From Streptomyces sp. F001 (GTDB taxonomy: Bacteria > Actinomycetota > Actinomycetes > Streptomycetales > Streptomycetaceae): a stretch of 64,000 bases of DNA. The translations under genes and the position numbers were made by a program. A model generated the notes under the pieces. That model made no database searches. It saw only the letters and a program-made list of their open reading frames with translations, and had not been told where the DNA came from. Positions 43,264-51,648 of the stretch are shown in pieces (positions within the stretch are counted from its first letter, which is position 1; each line of letters starts with the position of its first letter). The DNA lies in the NCBI RefSeq assembly GCF_004187715.1, contig NZ_QZWF01000009.1, forward strand, positions 1 to 64,000, read 5' to 3'.

Positions 43264-44226
43264 TCAGAGGTCGAGGACCAGGCGGTCGCCTCTGGCTCGG
43301 GAGACACAGATCATCATCGTGTCGCCTGCGGCGCGTTCCTGGTCGTCCAGGACCGAGTCGCGGTGGTCGATCGCCCCGGACAGCACCTTCGTCTCGCAGG
43401 TTCCGCAGATTCCCTCTTCGCACGACGTCATCACCGACACTCCGGCATCTGCGACGGCCTCAAGAATGGACATGTCCTCGGAGACCAGCAGCGTCTTGCC
43501 GGACTGGGCCAGCTCGACCTCGAAGCTGCTGTGCGGCCCGGCGGTGAGGTCCTCCTTCGGGGCGAAGCGCTCCACGTGCAGTGCCCCGCTCGGCCACTTC
43601 TGGCAGCCGGCTTCGACCGCCGCGAGCAGCGGTTCCGGGCCGCAGGCGTAGACGGCTGTCCGCCGTTGCGGTTTGCCGAGCAGCGAAGGCAGGTCCAGCA
43701 GCCCGTATTCGTCCTGCGGCCGCAGGCTCACCCGCTCTCCGTAGGCCCGCTGCAGTTCCTCGCGGAACGCCATCGACTCTCGGGTGCGGCCCCCGTAGAC
43801 GAGGCTCCAGTCGGCGCCGCGCGCGTGGACGGCCGCAATCATGGGCAGCATCGGGGTGATCCCGATCCCGCCTGCGATGAAGAGGTAGCGCTTGGCCTTC
43901 TCCAAGGGAAAGTTGTTGCGGGGCCCGCGAATGCGGGCAGACTCACCTTCGGCGAGCACGTCGTGTACGTAGCTCGACCCGCCCCGGCTTTCCGGTTCAC
44001 GCAGCACCGCTACCTGAAGCCGGGAGCGATCCCCCGGGTCCCCGCACAGTGAATACTGCCTGACCAATTCTGTGTTCAGCATCAGATCGATGTGTGCTCC
44101 CGGCTCCCATTCCGGCAGCGGCCGGCCTTCCGGGTCGCGCAACGTCAGCAGCACAACACTTTCGGCTACCGTTTCCTTGCGTTCCAGCACAAGGTCGCGC
44201 TCGACCTCGGTGCGGAGAGTACTCAT
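43264..44226 (-). CDS. Phthalate-dioxygenase-type reductase (FMN, NAD(P)H, plant-type [2Fe-2S])
   Basis: A 320-residue electron-transfer protein. The flavin site is RQYSLCGDP (about residue 60), the nucleotide site GGIGITPMLPMI (about 118), and the C-terminal ferredoxin domain has SCEEGICGTCETKV plus a final MICVSRA Cys. It carries electrons from NAD(P)H through FMN to a [2Fe-2S] cluster and on to a partner enzyme. No Rieske oxygenase is nearby; the upstream gene (52 bp, same direction) is an RdhA/QueG-like FeS protein, so that is the likely acceptor. The ATG at 44226 has GGGAAG upstream. Confidence 0.9.
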   Translation of the reverse strand: MSTLRTEVERDLVLERKETVAESVVLLTLRDPEGRPLPEWEPGAHIDLMLNTELVRQYSLCGDPGDRSRLQVAVLREPESRGGSSYVHDVLAEGESARIRGPRNNFPLEKAKRYLFIAGGIGITPMLPMIAAVHARGADWSLVYGGRTRESMAFREELQRAYGERVSLRPQDEYGLLDLPSLLGKPQRRTAVYACGPEPLLAAVEAGCQKWPSGALHVERFAPKEDLTAGPHSSFEVELAQSGKTLLVSEDMSILEAVADAGVSVMTSCEEGICGTCETKVLSGAIDHRDSVLDDQERAAGDTMMICVSRARGDRLVLDL

Positions 44227-44278
44227 GATCGATCTTCCCTTTCGTGATGATTTCGACGTTCCGTTGCTTCCCGGCCGA

Positions 44279-45628
44279 TCAAGACGGGAAGAGTCGGCCG
44301 AAGGTGAGCAGCAGTCGCGGCGAGCCCTGCATCTTGATGCGGCCGCGCAGAAGCGCCCACGGCAACACTGACCGTTTGGTGAGGAACCGCATCCAGGTCT
44401 GCGCGTCGGCGGTGATCCTGAGATCCGGCTCACCGTGAAGTCCGTCGGCGATATCGAGTTCGCGGTCGCGGATGGTCACGGTGATCTGACGGGACTCGGC
44501 GCCGGTAAAGGTGAAATGGTAGGTCGCGGACATGTCTGCGGCCTGCTCGCGCTGAAAGACCAGTGGCATGCCTTCCACCAGGCCCTCGATGTTGATCGGT
44601 CGCAGGCTCTGCCCTACTCGCTTCGTGTGTTTGTTGGGGAATTTGCTGGCCACGTGCTTCTCGGCGTCGGAATCCGGGATGACATAGATGGTCTCTTCCT
44701 TGTTCACCAGCGGGCGGACGACCGTGTCCACGTGTGCCTTGCGATTGTTCAACCAGGGGCCGAGGACGTCCTCGCCAGCGGGGCAAACCGACATGCAGTA
44801 GGCGGCCTTGTAGTTGGCGCCGAAGGAGAGGCTTTGCCACCAGGACGCGCTCTCCTGGTCGGTCACCCGTGAGCGGTAGTCGGCGGCGTTGCGGCTTTCA
44901 GCGACCTGTTCGGCCCAGTCGCCGAAGCCGCCCATGAACTCGCGGTAGTTGTGCGTGTAGCAGGCGGAGAAGTTGAAGTGACCGTCGGAGGCGATCGCCC
45001 CGGTCGGGCAGGCGGTCACGCACAGCTTGCATTCCACACAAGGGTTGTAATCGAGAGGCTGGGAGAGGTCGCTCACCTCGGCGTCGATCAGAATGGTGGT
45101 CAGCAGGATGAAGTTGCCGAATTTTGGGTGGATGACGTTGCGATGGAGGCCCATCTTGCCCATTCCTGCCGCCACGGCGACCGGCTTGTGCGAGACGACC
45201 CACGTTTTCCCGGGGAACTTGTCCATCTCCATCGGAAAACCCATCGCGGGGTTGAGGGCGCGCACTCCCATCGCCTCCAGCTTGCCCACCACTTGGCGGG
45301 CCGCCTCGTTATTGTGGTCGCCGGAGTGATGGAATTCCAGGTTGGCCACCGAGCGCGATGGAGTGCGGATGTTCTCCCGGTTCATTCGGGTCACGATGCT
45401 GATCAACGCTCGGACACCCGGCAGTGCGGCTTCCAGGTCCGCTCGCTGGTCGGCGATTTCCGGTCGGTCGATCTCGACGAAACCAACGTCGTCCGCGCCC
45501 GCGTCGAGACATAGCTCACGCAGCCAGGGCGCATCCAGCGGCTCGGCGGGCCGGGGGGCGCCGCGGTCCGGCCGTTGGCGGACCTGGATGACGGTGGGGT
45601 GGTCGTCGAGCTTATTCTTGCTGGCCAT
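44279..45628 (-). CDS. RdhA/QueG-superfamily corrinoid iron-sulfur protein with C-terminal SCP2 domain
   Basis: A 449-residue protein. Residues 33-190 match the cobalamin-binding fold of reductive dehalogenases and epoxyqueuosine reductase (ISIVTRMNREN, then AAGMGKMGLHRNVIHPKFGNF). Two [4Fe-4S] motifs follow: CVECKLCVTACP (Cys197, 200, 203, 207) and CMSVCP (Cys278, 282, with Cys223 as a possible partner). Residues 365-449 resemble an SCP2 sterol-carrier domain (TYHFTFTGAESRQITVTI, then PDLRITADAQTWMRFLTKR). There is no Tat signal, so it is cytoplasmic. A reductive step on a hydrophobic or halogenated substrate is inferred; true queG function is unlikely given the extra domain and neighbours. 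Confidence 0.78.
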   Translation of the reverse strand: MASKNKLDDHPTVIQVRQRPDRGAPRPAEPLDAPWLRELCLDAGADDVGFVEIDRPEIADQRADLEAALPGVRALISIVTRMNRENIRTPSRSVANLEFHHSGDHNNEAARQVVGKLEAMGVRALNPAMGFPMEMDKFPGKTWVVSHKPVAVAAGMGKMGLHRNVIHPKFGNFILLTTILIDAEVSDLSQPLDYNPCVECKLCVTACPTGAIASDGHFNFSACYTHNYREFMGGFGDWAEQVAESRNAADYRSRVTDQESASWWQSLSFGANYKAAYCMSVCPAGEDVLGPWLNNRKAHVDTVVRPLVNKEETIYVIPDSDAEKHVASKFPNKHTKRVGQSLRPINIEGLVEGMPLVFQREQAADMSATYHFTFTGAESRQITVTIRDRELDIADGLHGEPDLRITADAQTWMRFLTKRSVLPWALLRGRIKMQGSPRLLLTFGRLFPS

Positions 45629-45647
45629 CGGGCATCCTTTCGGTTTT

Positions 45648-46334
45648 CTAACCTGGTGTCAGGTGTGCAGTGACTGCTCGTGCGACCGTGTCGCGCACCT
45701 CGGTATGGGTGGGGGTGGGCAGCCCGCGTTCGGCGGTGAGTTCGGCCAGGGAGGTCATCCGGACGCCGGGCAGGGCACAGGCGGTGAAGGTGGTGTAGAC
45801 GCTCAGGTCGGGGTCGATGTTGAGGGCGAAGCCGTGACTGGAGACACTCCCGCTGATGCGCATGCCGATCGAGGCGAGTTTGCGGTGATCGGGGGTCCAC
45901 ACGCCCACCAGGCTCTCCTCCCCCGGCGGCGTCTCCCGGCGGACCGCTGGGAAACCGAGGGCGTCCAGTGCGTCGACCAGCGCCAGCTCGACCCGGCGGA
46001 TCAGGCCACGGGGACCGAGTTCGCGCACGTTGAGCACGAGGTAGCCGATGAGCTGGCCGGGACCGTGGTAGGTGGCATGTCCGCCACGGTCTGTCTGCAC
46101 CAGGTCGATGGGCGAGGCGGCGTCGGGCAGTTGGTCGTTCGGCGTCCGGGCGGTGTAAGTGATCACCGCAGGGTGCGTAAGCAGGAAGAGTCGGTTGGCG
46201 GCCAGGCCCTGTTTGCGCTCCTCAACCCAGCGGGCCATGTCCGTCTGCGCCGCCGCGTAGGGCACTTCTCCCAGGTCGACGCGCTCCAACCGCCAGTGTG
46301 AAGGTTGTTCCTCCGCAGATCCCGGCAACGTCAC
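45648..46334 (-). CDS. LipB-like octanoyltransferase, probable second copy
   Basis: A 228-residue LipB homologue. It has RGGHATYHGPGQLIGYLV (substrate tunnel), the catalytic Lys152 in RKLASIGMRI, and the catalytic Cys186 in TTFTACALPG, where classical LipB has a Gly after the Cys. LipB moves octanoate from ACP to lipoyl domains. A housekeeping lipB normally lies beside lipA, which is absent here, so this looks like an accessory paralogue recruited into an operon with the RdhA-like and reductase genes. The GTG at 46334 follows GAGGAG. It lies 19 bp upstream of the RdhA-like gene. Confidence 0.85.
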   Translation of the reverse strand: MTLPGSAEEQPSHWRLERVDLGEVPYAAAQTDMARWVEERKQGLAANRLFLLTHPAVITYTARTPNDQLPDAASPIDLVQTDRGGHATYHGPGQLIGYLVLNVRELGPRGLIRRVELALVDALDALGFPAVRRETPPGEESLVGVWTPDHRKLASIGMRISGSVSSHGFALNIDPDLSVYTTFTACALPGVRMTSLAELTAERGLPTPTHTEVRDTVARAVTAHLTPG

Positions 46335-46378
46335 CGCTCGGCTCCTCGCTCATGACCGCAGTTCGACCGCTCGGCGGC

Positions 46379-47353
46379 TCAGGCTGCCACCAGCTTCTGG
46401 ATGCGCGGATGGTTCTCCAGCGCCCACCGCACGGTCTTCGGCGCGCGCCCGAGCAGGGTTTCCAGCTGGTCGGTGACGCCGCGGTACCCGCCGCCGCCGA
46501 TCAGCCGGGTGAGGGTCTTCATGTGCTCCGCGGTGTGCGGAAACGCGGCCAGGGCAGGGTCCACGTAGGTCTCGTTCCAGGTTTCGATCTCTTCGGGCAC
46601 GTAGGTGACCTGGCGTCCCAGCACGGCCGCGAAGTCCTCCGCGAACCCGTGCATGTCCTTCAGTTCCGGACCGTTGAGCTCGTAGGACTTCAAGATGTGC
46701 GGCGCCGGGTCGGCCAGGATCTTCGCGCACGTCTCTGCCACGTCGTAACCCGCGATGGGCGCGAGGCGGTGGTGGCCGAAGGGCAGGCGCAGTTCACCGT
46801 TGCTCAGCGGGCCCAGTGCCAGCCAGGTCATCAAGGGGTTCTCGACGAACATGGCCGCCCGGATATTGACGGTCGGGAGGCCGGACCACTCCAGCACCCG
46901 CTCGGCGATCCAGTGGGCGCGCTGCTGCGGCGACCAGTCGGCGACGAGTCCGCCGAGCCACGCACGCCGTTCCTTCTCCGGCGCGGACATCTTCTCGAAC
47001 GTCATGAACGACTGCTCGAACTCGGACATGTTGACGAAGACCTCGATGTCGCCCTGGGCCCGCGCCGCCGCCGTCATCAGGCTGACGGCGTCGGTGTAAT
47101 ACGGCGACAGGCTCATGCTGAAGTAGATGCGCCGGACGCCCTTCAGCGCGGCTGTCACGTCGGCGATGGTGAGCAGGTCTCCGACGAAGACCTCGGCCCC
47201 GGCCTGGCGCAGCGACTGCGCGCGTTCGTCGTCCTGCCGTACGAACGCCCGCACCGGGTGCCCTTGTTCAAGCAGCATGTCGACGATCGTTCGGCTCACA
47301 CCGCCGATATGGCCGGCGGCTCCGGTGATCAGGATGGGATGGCGCTCTGACAT
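46379..47353 (-). CDS. NmrA-type NAD(P)-binding protein
   Basis: A 324-residue atypical SDR: ILITGAAGHIGGVSRTIVDMLLEQGHPVRAFVRQDD (Rossmann Gly motif), then FVGDLLTIADVTAALKGVRRIYFSMS, and LPTVNIRAAMFVENPL. It lacks the usual catalytic YxxxK, so it may be a redox sensor or a reductase of the NmrA/quinone-oxidoreductase kind. AGAGGA lies upstream of the ATG at 47353. It is the first gene of a four-gene minus-strand operon with the LipB, RdhA-like and reductase genes (gaps of 44, 19 and 52 bp). Confidence 0.82.
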   Translation of the reverse strand: MSERHPILITGAAGHIGGVSRTIVDMLLEQGHPVRAFVRQDDERAQSLRQAGAEVFVGDLLTIADVTAALKGVRRIYFSMSLSPYYTDAVSLMTAAARAQGDIEVFVNMSEFEQSFMTFEKMSAPEKERRAWLGGLVADWSPQQRAHWIAERVLEWSGLPTVNIRAAMFVENPLMTWLALGPLSNGELRLPFGHHRLAPIAGYDVAETCAKILADPAPHILKSYELNGPELKDMHGFAEDFAAVLGRQVTYVPEEIETWNETYVDPALAAFPHTAEHMKTLTRLIGGGGYRGVTDQLETLLGRAPKTVRWALENHPRIQKLVAA

Positions 47354-47625
47354 CGATGATTCCTCTGTCTGGTTGGGGGGTCGGCTGCATGGAATGGCCA
47401 CGGGACATGGCCGGCGATCGTTTTGGGTCGCTTCGGTCGCCTGGGGCGTCTATGCCGTCGCTCGGCGAGGTGTCGGGCCAGGGTCTCGGTTGGACTCGTG
47501 GAGGTGACCGGGCCCGTCGGAAGCGGTCGATGACGGTGAAGCCGCCTGGCTCGACGGCCGCCTCCACCCGGGCCCTGGGCCCTCATCCCGCCGTACCGTG
47601 CCGGGCAGGCGGATCCTTCGCAGTG

Positions 47626-48660
47626 TCATCGGGGCGCGGGGCCGTCGATGTGGGCGAGGAAGTCCAGGAGCGCGGCGTTGGTCTCCGCGGGACGCTCCTG
47701 CTGCGTCCAGTGCCCACAGCCCTCAAGCACCACCACGTCGTGCAGTTGAGGCGCGACGGCGCTCAGCGGGTTACCCGAGCCGCCTTCGCCCCGCAGCATC
47801 TCCCGCAGCGAGCTGCCCCCGTCCGGGGCGCGCAACGAGGTGACCATGTCGCGGTCTCCCACCACGTACAGCGCGGGGACGTCGATCCCGCGCCCCTTGA
47901 AGGCGGCGAGCAGTTCGTTGTTGCGCTCGATGTTCCGGTACCAGTTGAAGGCTCCGGTGAACGCCTGCTCGCCATGCAGGGCGAAGTCCTCGGCGTACGC
48001 CTGGATGTCCTCTTCGGTCAGCCAGGCCGGCAGGTCGGGCGAGGCCGGCATGGTGTCCAGGAGGCCCAGGCCGTCGGGTATGACCAGCGGGCGGGGCTCT
48101 TTGCCGAGCGGGTTGTCGCCGGAGGCGCCGACCAGGAGGCGGCGGAAGGATTCCGGGATGTTTTTGGCGAACTCGGCGTCGGCGACTCCCGGCTGCTGGA
48201 AGTAGACCTGGTAGAAGCCCTCGCCGTACTGGGTGCGGGTGATGGAAGGCGGGACCATCCCGCCGGGCAGGATCGGCGGAATGCTGAGCCCGGCCACCGC
48301 ACGGACCTTGTCGGGGCGCAGCATCGCCGCGGTCCAGGCTACGGGTGCGCCCCAGTCGTGACCCACGACGACCGCCCGCTCCTCGCCGAGTTCCTCGATC
48401 AGGGCGATCACGTCGCCGACGAGGTGGAGCAGGGTGTACGAGGTGACGTCCGGCGGCTGCTCGCTGCGGGCGTAGCCGCGCTGGTCCGGGGCGACGACCC
48501 GGTACCCAGCCGCCGCCAGCGCCCCGAACTGGTGACGCCAGGAGTACCAGCTCTCCGGCCAGCCGTGCAGCAGCAGGACCAGCGGCCCCTGCCCCTGCTC
48601 GGCGATGTGCAGCCTGACCCCGTTCACGTCGACGAAGCGGTGGGTGAGCGAACTTTCCAT
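47626..48660 (-). CDS. Epoxide hydrolase-like alpha/beta hydrolase
   Basis: A 344-residue alpha/beta hydrolase with HGWPESWYSW (oxyanion HGWP), the nucleophile Asp in VVGHDWGAPVAW (about residue 105), cap-domain tyrosines, and a C-terminal catalytic His in EGCGHWTQQERP. This set is typical of soluble epoxide hydrolases that turn epoxides into diols. It lies 30 bp downstream of the SDR gene at 48691, so it shares the promoter with paired AAACCGATCGGTTT operators. The substrate is unknown. 272 bp without a clear gene separate it from the next operon. Confidence 0.9.
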   Translation of the reverse strand: MESSLTHRFVDVNGVRLHIAEQGQGPLVLLLHGWPESWYSWRHQFGALAAAGYRVVAPDQRGYARSEQPPDVTSYTLLHLVGDVIALIEELGEERAVVVGHDWGAPVAWTAAMLRPDKVRAVAGLSIPPILPGGMVPPSITRTQYGEGFYQVYFQQPGVADAEFAKNIPESFRRLLVGASGDNPLGKEPRPLVIPDGLGLLDTMPASPDLPAWLTEEDIQAYAEDFALHGEQAFTGAFNWYRNIERNNELLAAFKGRGIDVPALYVVGDRDMVTSLRAPDGGSSLREMLRGEGGSGNPLSAVAPQLHDVVVLEGCGHWTQQERPAETNAALLDFLAHIDGPAPR

Positions 48661-48690
48661 GAGAATGACCTCGAAATCGGCGAGTTCCTG

Positions 48691-49392
48691 CTACTTGTTC
48701 AACTGCGGGTACAGGGCTTCCAGATCGGCGGACAGCTGCGACTTGACCCAGCGGGTGGTGTCGTCGGCCAGCACCTCATGCGCCCCCGCTTCGATGCCGT
48801 CGAGGGCAGCCACGGCGACGTCGCGGGGGGCGGCCTTGGGTGCGTCGAGGCCCGACGTCATGTCGGTGTCCACGTAGGCCACGTGGAGCCCGGTCACCGC
48901 GATCCCGCGCGGCTGCAACTCCAGACGCAGGGAGTTGGTCTGCGACCACAGGGCGGCCTTGGAGGCGCCGTAGGGCGTGCCGTCGGCCAGCCAGGACAGG
49001 GCGGAGTGGACGTTGAGGATGTGACCCCCGCCGTTGCGCTCGATGATCGGCACGAAGGCCCGGGTGACCAGCAGCGGCCCGTAGAAGTTGGTCTCCAGGT
49101 CCCGGCGCACGTCCTCCATCGGGGAGTCGAGGTACGAGGCGCGGACCGAGGCGCCGGCGTTGTTGATCAGGATGGTGACGTCCTGGGCCTGCTCGGCGGC
49201 GGCCGCCACGGATGCGGGGTCGGTGACCTCAAGAGCCAGCGGAACGGCATCGGGGTGCGTCACCGTGCGCGGGTCACGGGCCGTGGCGTAGACCTTGCCG
49301 GCTCCGCGCGCGTAGAGCTCCTCGACCAGCATCTTGCCGATGCCCCGGCCGCCTCCGGTGACGAGGACGGTGGCGCCTTCGATTGCTGTCAC
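48691..49392 (-). CDS. Short-chain dehydrogenase/reductase
   Basis: A 233-residue classical SDR: VLVTGGGRGIGKMLVEEL (cofactor loop), ILINNAGAS, the catalytic Ser in LNVHSALSW, and YGASKAALW (YxxxK). The GTG at 49390-49392 is chosen because GGAGGT lies four bases upstream; the open frame starts slightly earlier. Two AAACCGATCGGTTT operators lie just upstream (49413-49450), so a TetR repressor controls it. The epoxide hydrolase follows. The substrate is not deducible. Confidence 0.9.
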   Translation of the reverse strand: MTAIEGATVLVTGGGRGIGKMLVEELYARGAGKVYATARDPRTVTHPDAVPLALEVTDPASVAAAAEQAQDVTILINNAGASVRASYLDSPMEDVRRDLETNFYGPLLVTRAFVPIIERNGGGHILNVHSALSWLADGTPYGASKAALWSQTNSLRLELQPRGIAVTGLHVAYVDTDMTSGLDAPKAAPRDVAVAALDGIEAGAHEVLADDTTRWVKSQLSADLEALYPQLNK

Positions 49393-49411
49393 GACTACCT
49401 CCACAAACTAG

Positions 49412-49450
49412 GAAACCGATCGGTTTCAGCTACTGTAAACCGATCGGTTT
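49412..49450. promoter_or_regulatory. Paired TetR operators at SDR/epoxide hydrolase promoter
   Basis: Two perfect 14-bp palindromes AAACCGATCGGTTT at 49413-49426 and 49437-49450, 24 bp centre to centre. Between them, on the minus strand, is TACAGT, a good -10 candidate, so a bound repressor pair would cover the promoter. The same motif and spacing recur at 50979-51016 and 55899-55936, with a single copy at 52251-52264 before a TetR gene. Confidence 0.88.
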
Positions 49451-49758
49451 CCCGGCGCAAGTCAGGTCATAGTTGTTTGAAACGCATCAGCAGTCGTACG
49501 GCGGGATCGGCGTCGCCGGGATGCCCGGCCGGCGGCCTTACGGGCCCAGCCGGGATCGGCGTTCAGGGCGGACCGCCTTCGGGCGGCGCAGGGGGACAGT
49601 CGTGTGTCCCAGGCTGTCGTCAGGTCCGCAGGGGCCAACGGGCAGGACACGCGCGGACAGGCCGCACCCTCCGTCCAATCGAAGGAGGCCGCGGCCTGGG
49701 GAAGGCCCGTCCGGGCGACATGGCGTCGGCTATGTCGCCATGGGGCCTTCGGCGCTTG
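49451..49758. other. Non-coding or decayed stretch
   Basis: 308 bp between the operators and the PepX-C stub. A minus-strand frame at 49462-49650 shows no family resemblance, and base use is not clearly coding. No hairpin or repeat of note. Confidence 0.4.
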
Positions 49759-50140
49759 CTACTGGGCCGCAACCACCGGCAGGACGATGCGGGACGACCG
49801 GGCGGGGTCGTGGAAGATCTGCTGCCGGGCGTCTCGGGCCGTGGTCGCGCTCCGCTCGGACTCGCCCGTGTTGAGGTTGCGGTCCCAGCGGGGGAAGTTG
49901 CTGGAGGTGACCTGGACCCGTATGCGGTGCCCTGCCCGGAAGACGATGCTGGTCGACCACAGGTCCACGATGTGCTCGGCCGGCTCGTCCGGTGTCACGC
50001 GGACCCGCACGATGCCGTCGGCCACATTGCAGGAAACGCCGTGTTCGTCCACGTCGCACAGGCGCGCCACCCAGTCGGTCGAGGGGCCGTCCGTGGTGGC
50101 GAAGAGCACCGCCCGGATGCGGCCGGTCACCTCGACGTCG
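49759..50140 (-). pseudogene. C-terminal fragment of a CocE/NonD (X-Pro peptidase-like) hydrolase
   Basis: The frame reads TGRIRAVLFATTDGPSTDWVARLCDVDEHGVSCNVADGIVRVRV, then AGHRIRVQVTSSNFPRWDRNLNTGE, the jelly-roll PepX-C domain of CocE-type esterases. The alpha/beta hydrolase part is gone. The fragment begins exactly at the stop of the upstream SDR gene (50141), so a recombination joint lies there. Confidence 0.75.
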
Positions 50141-50956
50141 TCAGCCGGCCAACCGGTTGAGCTTGCGGATCTGCTTGTCGAAGACCCCGGCAGGGGCGAT
50201 GCGGCGCAGTGCGCTGGCGCGTCCGGCCAGGGAACCGGCGGTGTAGCGCAGCTTCGGCTTCGGGTCGGTCGCCGCCGCGACGATCACCTTGGCGACGAGG
50301 GCGGGGTCGTCGCCGTCCTTGATCGCCGTTTCCATCATGCGGCCGAAGGCGCGTCGCTGGTCCGCGTAGACCTGCAGGGGTGTGTCGGGCCGCGGGCTGT
50401 TGGCCTCGAATCCCGTGTTGGTGTAGGCGGGTTCGACCAGAAGCGCCCGGACGCCGTGCCCGCGGATCTCATGGTCCAGGGACTCGGTGTACCCCTCGAT
50501 CGCATGCTTGGACGCGGCGTAGACGGCCATGTAGGGCGAGGGGAGGAAGCCGACCACGGAGGACAGGTTGATGATGCGTCCGCGTCCCCGGGCGCGCATG
50601 TGCGGCAGGACCGCCTTCACCATACGCATCACGCCGAAGACGTTGACGTCGAAGACGACCTGGGCCTGCGCGACGGAGTTCTCCTCGGCCGCCCCGATCA
50701 AGCCCATGCCGGCGTTGTTGACCAGGACATCGATTCGCCCGAACCGGTCGACCGTCTGCTGGACCACGGCGGTGGCCGACGCGTCGTCGGACACGTCGAG
50801 GTCGAGGAAGGTCACGCCGTCGAGCGGGGTGACGCGGGAGGTGTCGCGGCTTGTGCCGACCACCTCGAATCCCGCTGCGGCCAGCGCGAGCGCGGCTGCC
50901 TTTCCGATGCCGGATGACGCACCCGTTACGAGTGCTACTGGCCGATGGGTGCTCAT
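50141..50956 (-). CDS. Short-chain dehydrogenase/reductase
   Basis: A 271-residue SDR: ALVTGASSGIGKAAALAL, DVLVNNAGMGL, NLSSVVGF, and YAASKHAIEGY (catalytic Tyr-Lys). The C-terminal extension (AGSLAGRASALRRIAPAGVFDKQIRKL) is like that of oxidoreductases acting on larger hydrophobic substrates. Two ATGs are adjacent; the second (50956) has the better distance to GGGAG. Paired AAACCGATCGGTTT operators lie 23-60 bp upstream. The 3' neighbour is a truncated hydrolase. Confidence 0.9.
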   Translation of the reverse strand: MSTHRPVALVTGASSGIGKAAALALAAAGFEVVGTSRDTSRVTPLDGVTFLDLDVSDDASATAVVQQTVDRFGRIDVLVNNAGMGLIGAAEENSVAQAQVVFDVNVFGVMRMVKAVLPHMRARGRGRIINLSSVVGFLPSPYMAVYAASKHAIEGYTESLDHEIRGHGVRALLVEPAYTNTGFEANSPRPDTPLQVYADQRRAFGRMMETAIKDGDDPALVAKVIVAAATDPKPKLRYTAGSLAGRASALRRIAPAGVFDKQIRKLNRLAG

Positions 50957-50978
50957 CATGGACTCCCGGACTCGCTAG

Positions 50979-51016
50979 AAACCGATCGGTTTCACCTATC
51001 GTAAACCGATCGGTTT
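50979..51016. promoter_or_regulatory. Paired TetR operators at SDR promoter
   Basis: AAACCGATCGGTTT at 50979-50992 and again at 51003-51016, the same 24-bp spacing as at the other two paired sites. On the minus strand TACGAT lies between them as a -10 candidate. Confidence 0.88.
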
Positions 51017-51305
51017 ACAGCGCGCAAGCCCAGCAGGTACCGTCGGCCGGCATCGGGCAGGAGGGGAAAGTCAGCCGGGTGTCCTCCATGCTCCGCGTCA
51101 AGGCGGCGGCGAAGATCGCCTGCTTGCCCGGAGAGAGCCGGAAGAGGTACGGCTGCGTGAAGCCGACGCAGTGGGCGATCACCTCGGTCGAGGTGCCGTA
51201 GTAGCCCCTGAGTGCGAATTCGGTGATGGCCGCCGCGGATGACGCTCTGACGTCCCTCCTGTCCGCTTGCCCTGCCCATGCCGCAGACTCTCCACGCCAC
51301 GGCAA
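51015..51305 (-). pseudogene. N-terminal half of a TetR regulator, inverted relative to its C-terminal half
   Basis: The minus-strand frame has ASSAAAITEFALRGYYGTSTEVIAHCVGFTQPYLFRLSPGKQAIFAAALTRSMEDTRLTF, a TetR HTH domain, then unrelated codons to a stop inside the operator region. A matching C-terminal half is found on the opposite strand at 51320-51562. Together they would make one regulator of about 190 residues, so an inversion has split the gene. Confidence 0.7.
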
Positions 51306-51319
51306 GCGCTCATGCCCGA

Positions 51320-51562
51320 CCGATCTCGGCGCGCCCGGAAACGCTGCTGATGCAGGGTTACGCGCTCGTGGCAGCCGCCGAGGCGCAGGGCGACGGCCGG
51401 ATCGGCGAGGTCGTCCGGGCCGACCGGATGAGGCTCCGGGAAACCGTGCGCCTTCCGCTGGGCGCGGATGCCGGCAAGGCCACGGCCTTTCTCGTGCACG
51501 GCATGCTGGTCAACGCCCTTACGGCCTGGCTTCCCGCCGACGGCCGGGAAGCCAGGCCGTAA
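51320..51562 (+). pseudogene. C-terminal half of the split TetR regulator
   Basis: The plus-strand frame RPETLLMQGYALVAAAEAQGDGRIGEVVRADRMRLRETVRLPLG, then GKATAFLVHGMLVNALTAW, is a TetR ligand-binding domain typical of regulators whose HTH contains GYYGTSTEVIA. That HTH is encoded in the opposite direction immediately to the left. The frame ends in a 20-bp perfect inverted repeat that supplies its last codons and stop. Confidence 0.68.
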
Positions 51563-51564
51563 GG
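51517..51564. repeat. 20-bp perfect inverted repeat
   Basis: Left arm CCTTACGGCCTGGCTTCCCG at 51517-51536, right arm its complement at 51545-51564, 8-base loop. It could act as a terminator, but because the right arm replaces the normal end of a broken TetR gene, it may instead be a fold-back scar of the inversion. Confidence 0.85.
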
Positions 51565-51648
51565 CCGTCGGACCTGCCCCGGGTGCCGGAGGCGGGCGTC
51601 AGCCCCGAGGGCGCAACAGTCGCCGAGCCTGCTCGAAAAGGTGATGCG

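Noticed and set aside
44279..45628. Calling the FeS protein epoxyqueuosine reductase (QueG)
   Set aside because: The C-terminal SCP2 domain, the altered second FeS motif and the reductase neighbour do not fit QueG, although the N-terminal fold is shared.
47354..47625. Short minus-strand frames between the NmrA and epoxide hydrolase genes
   Set aside because: No family resemblance and no ribosome site; probably non-coding or decayed.
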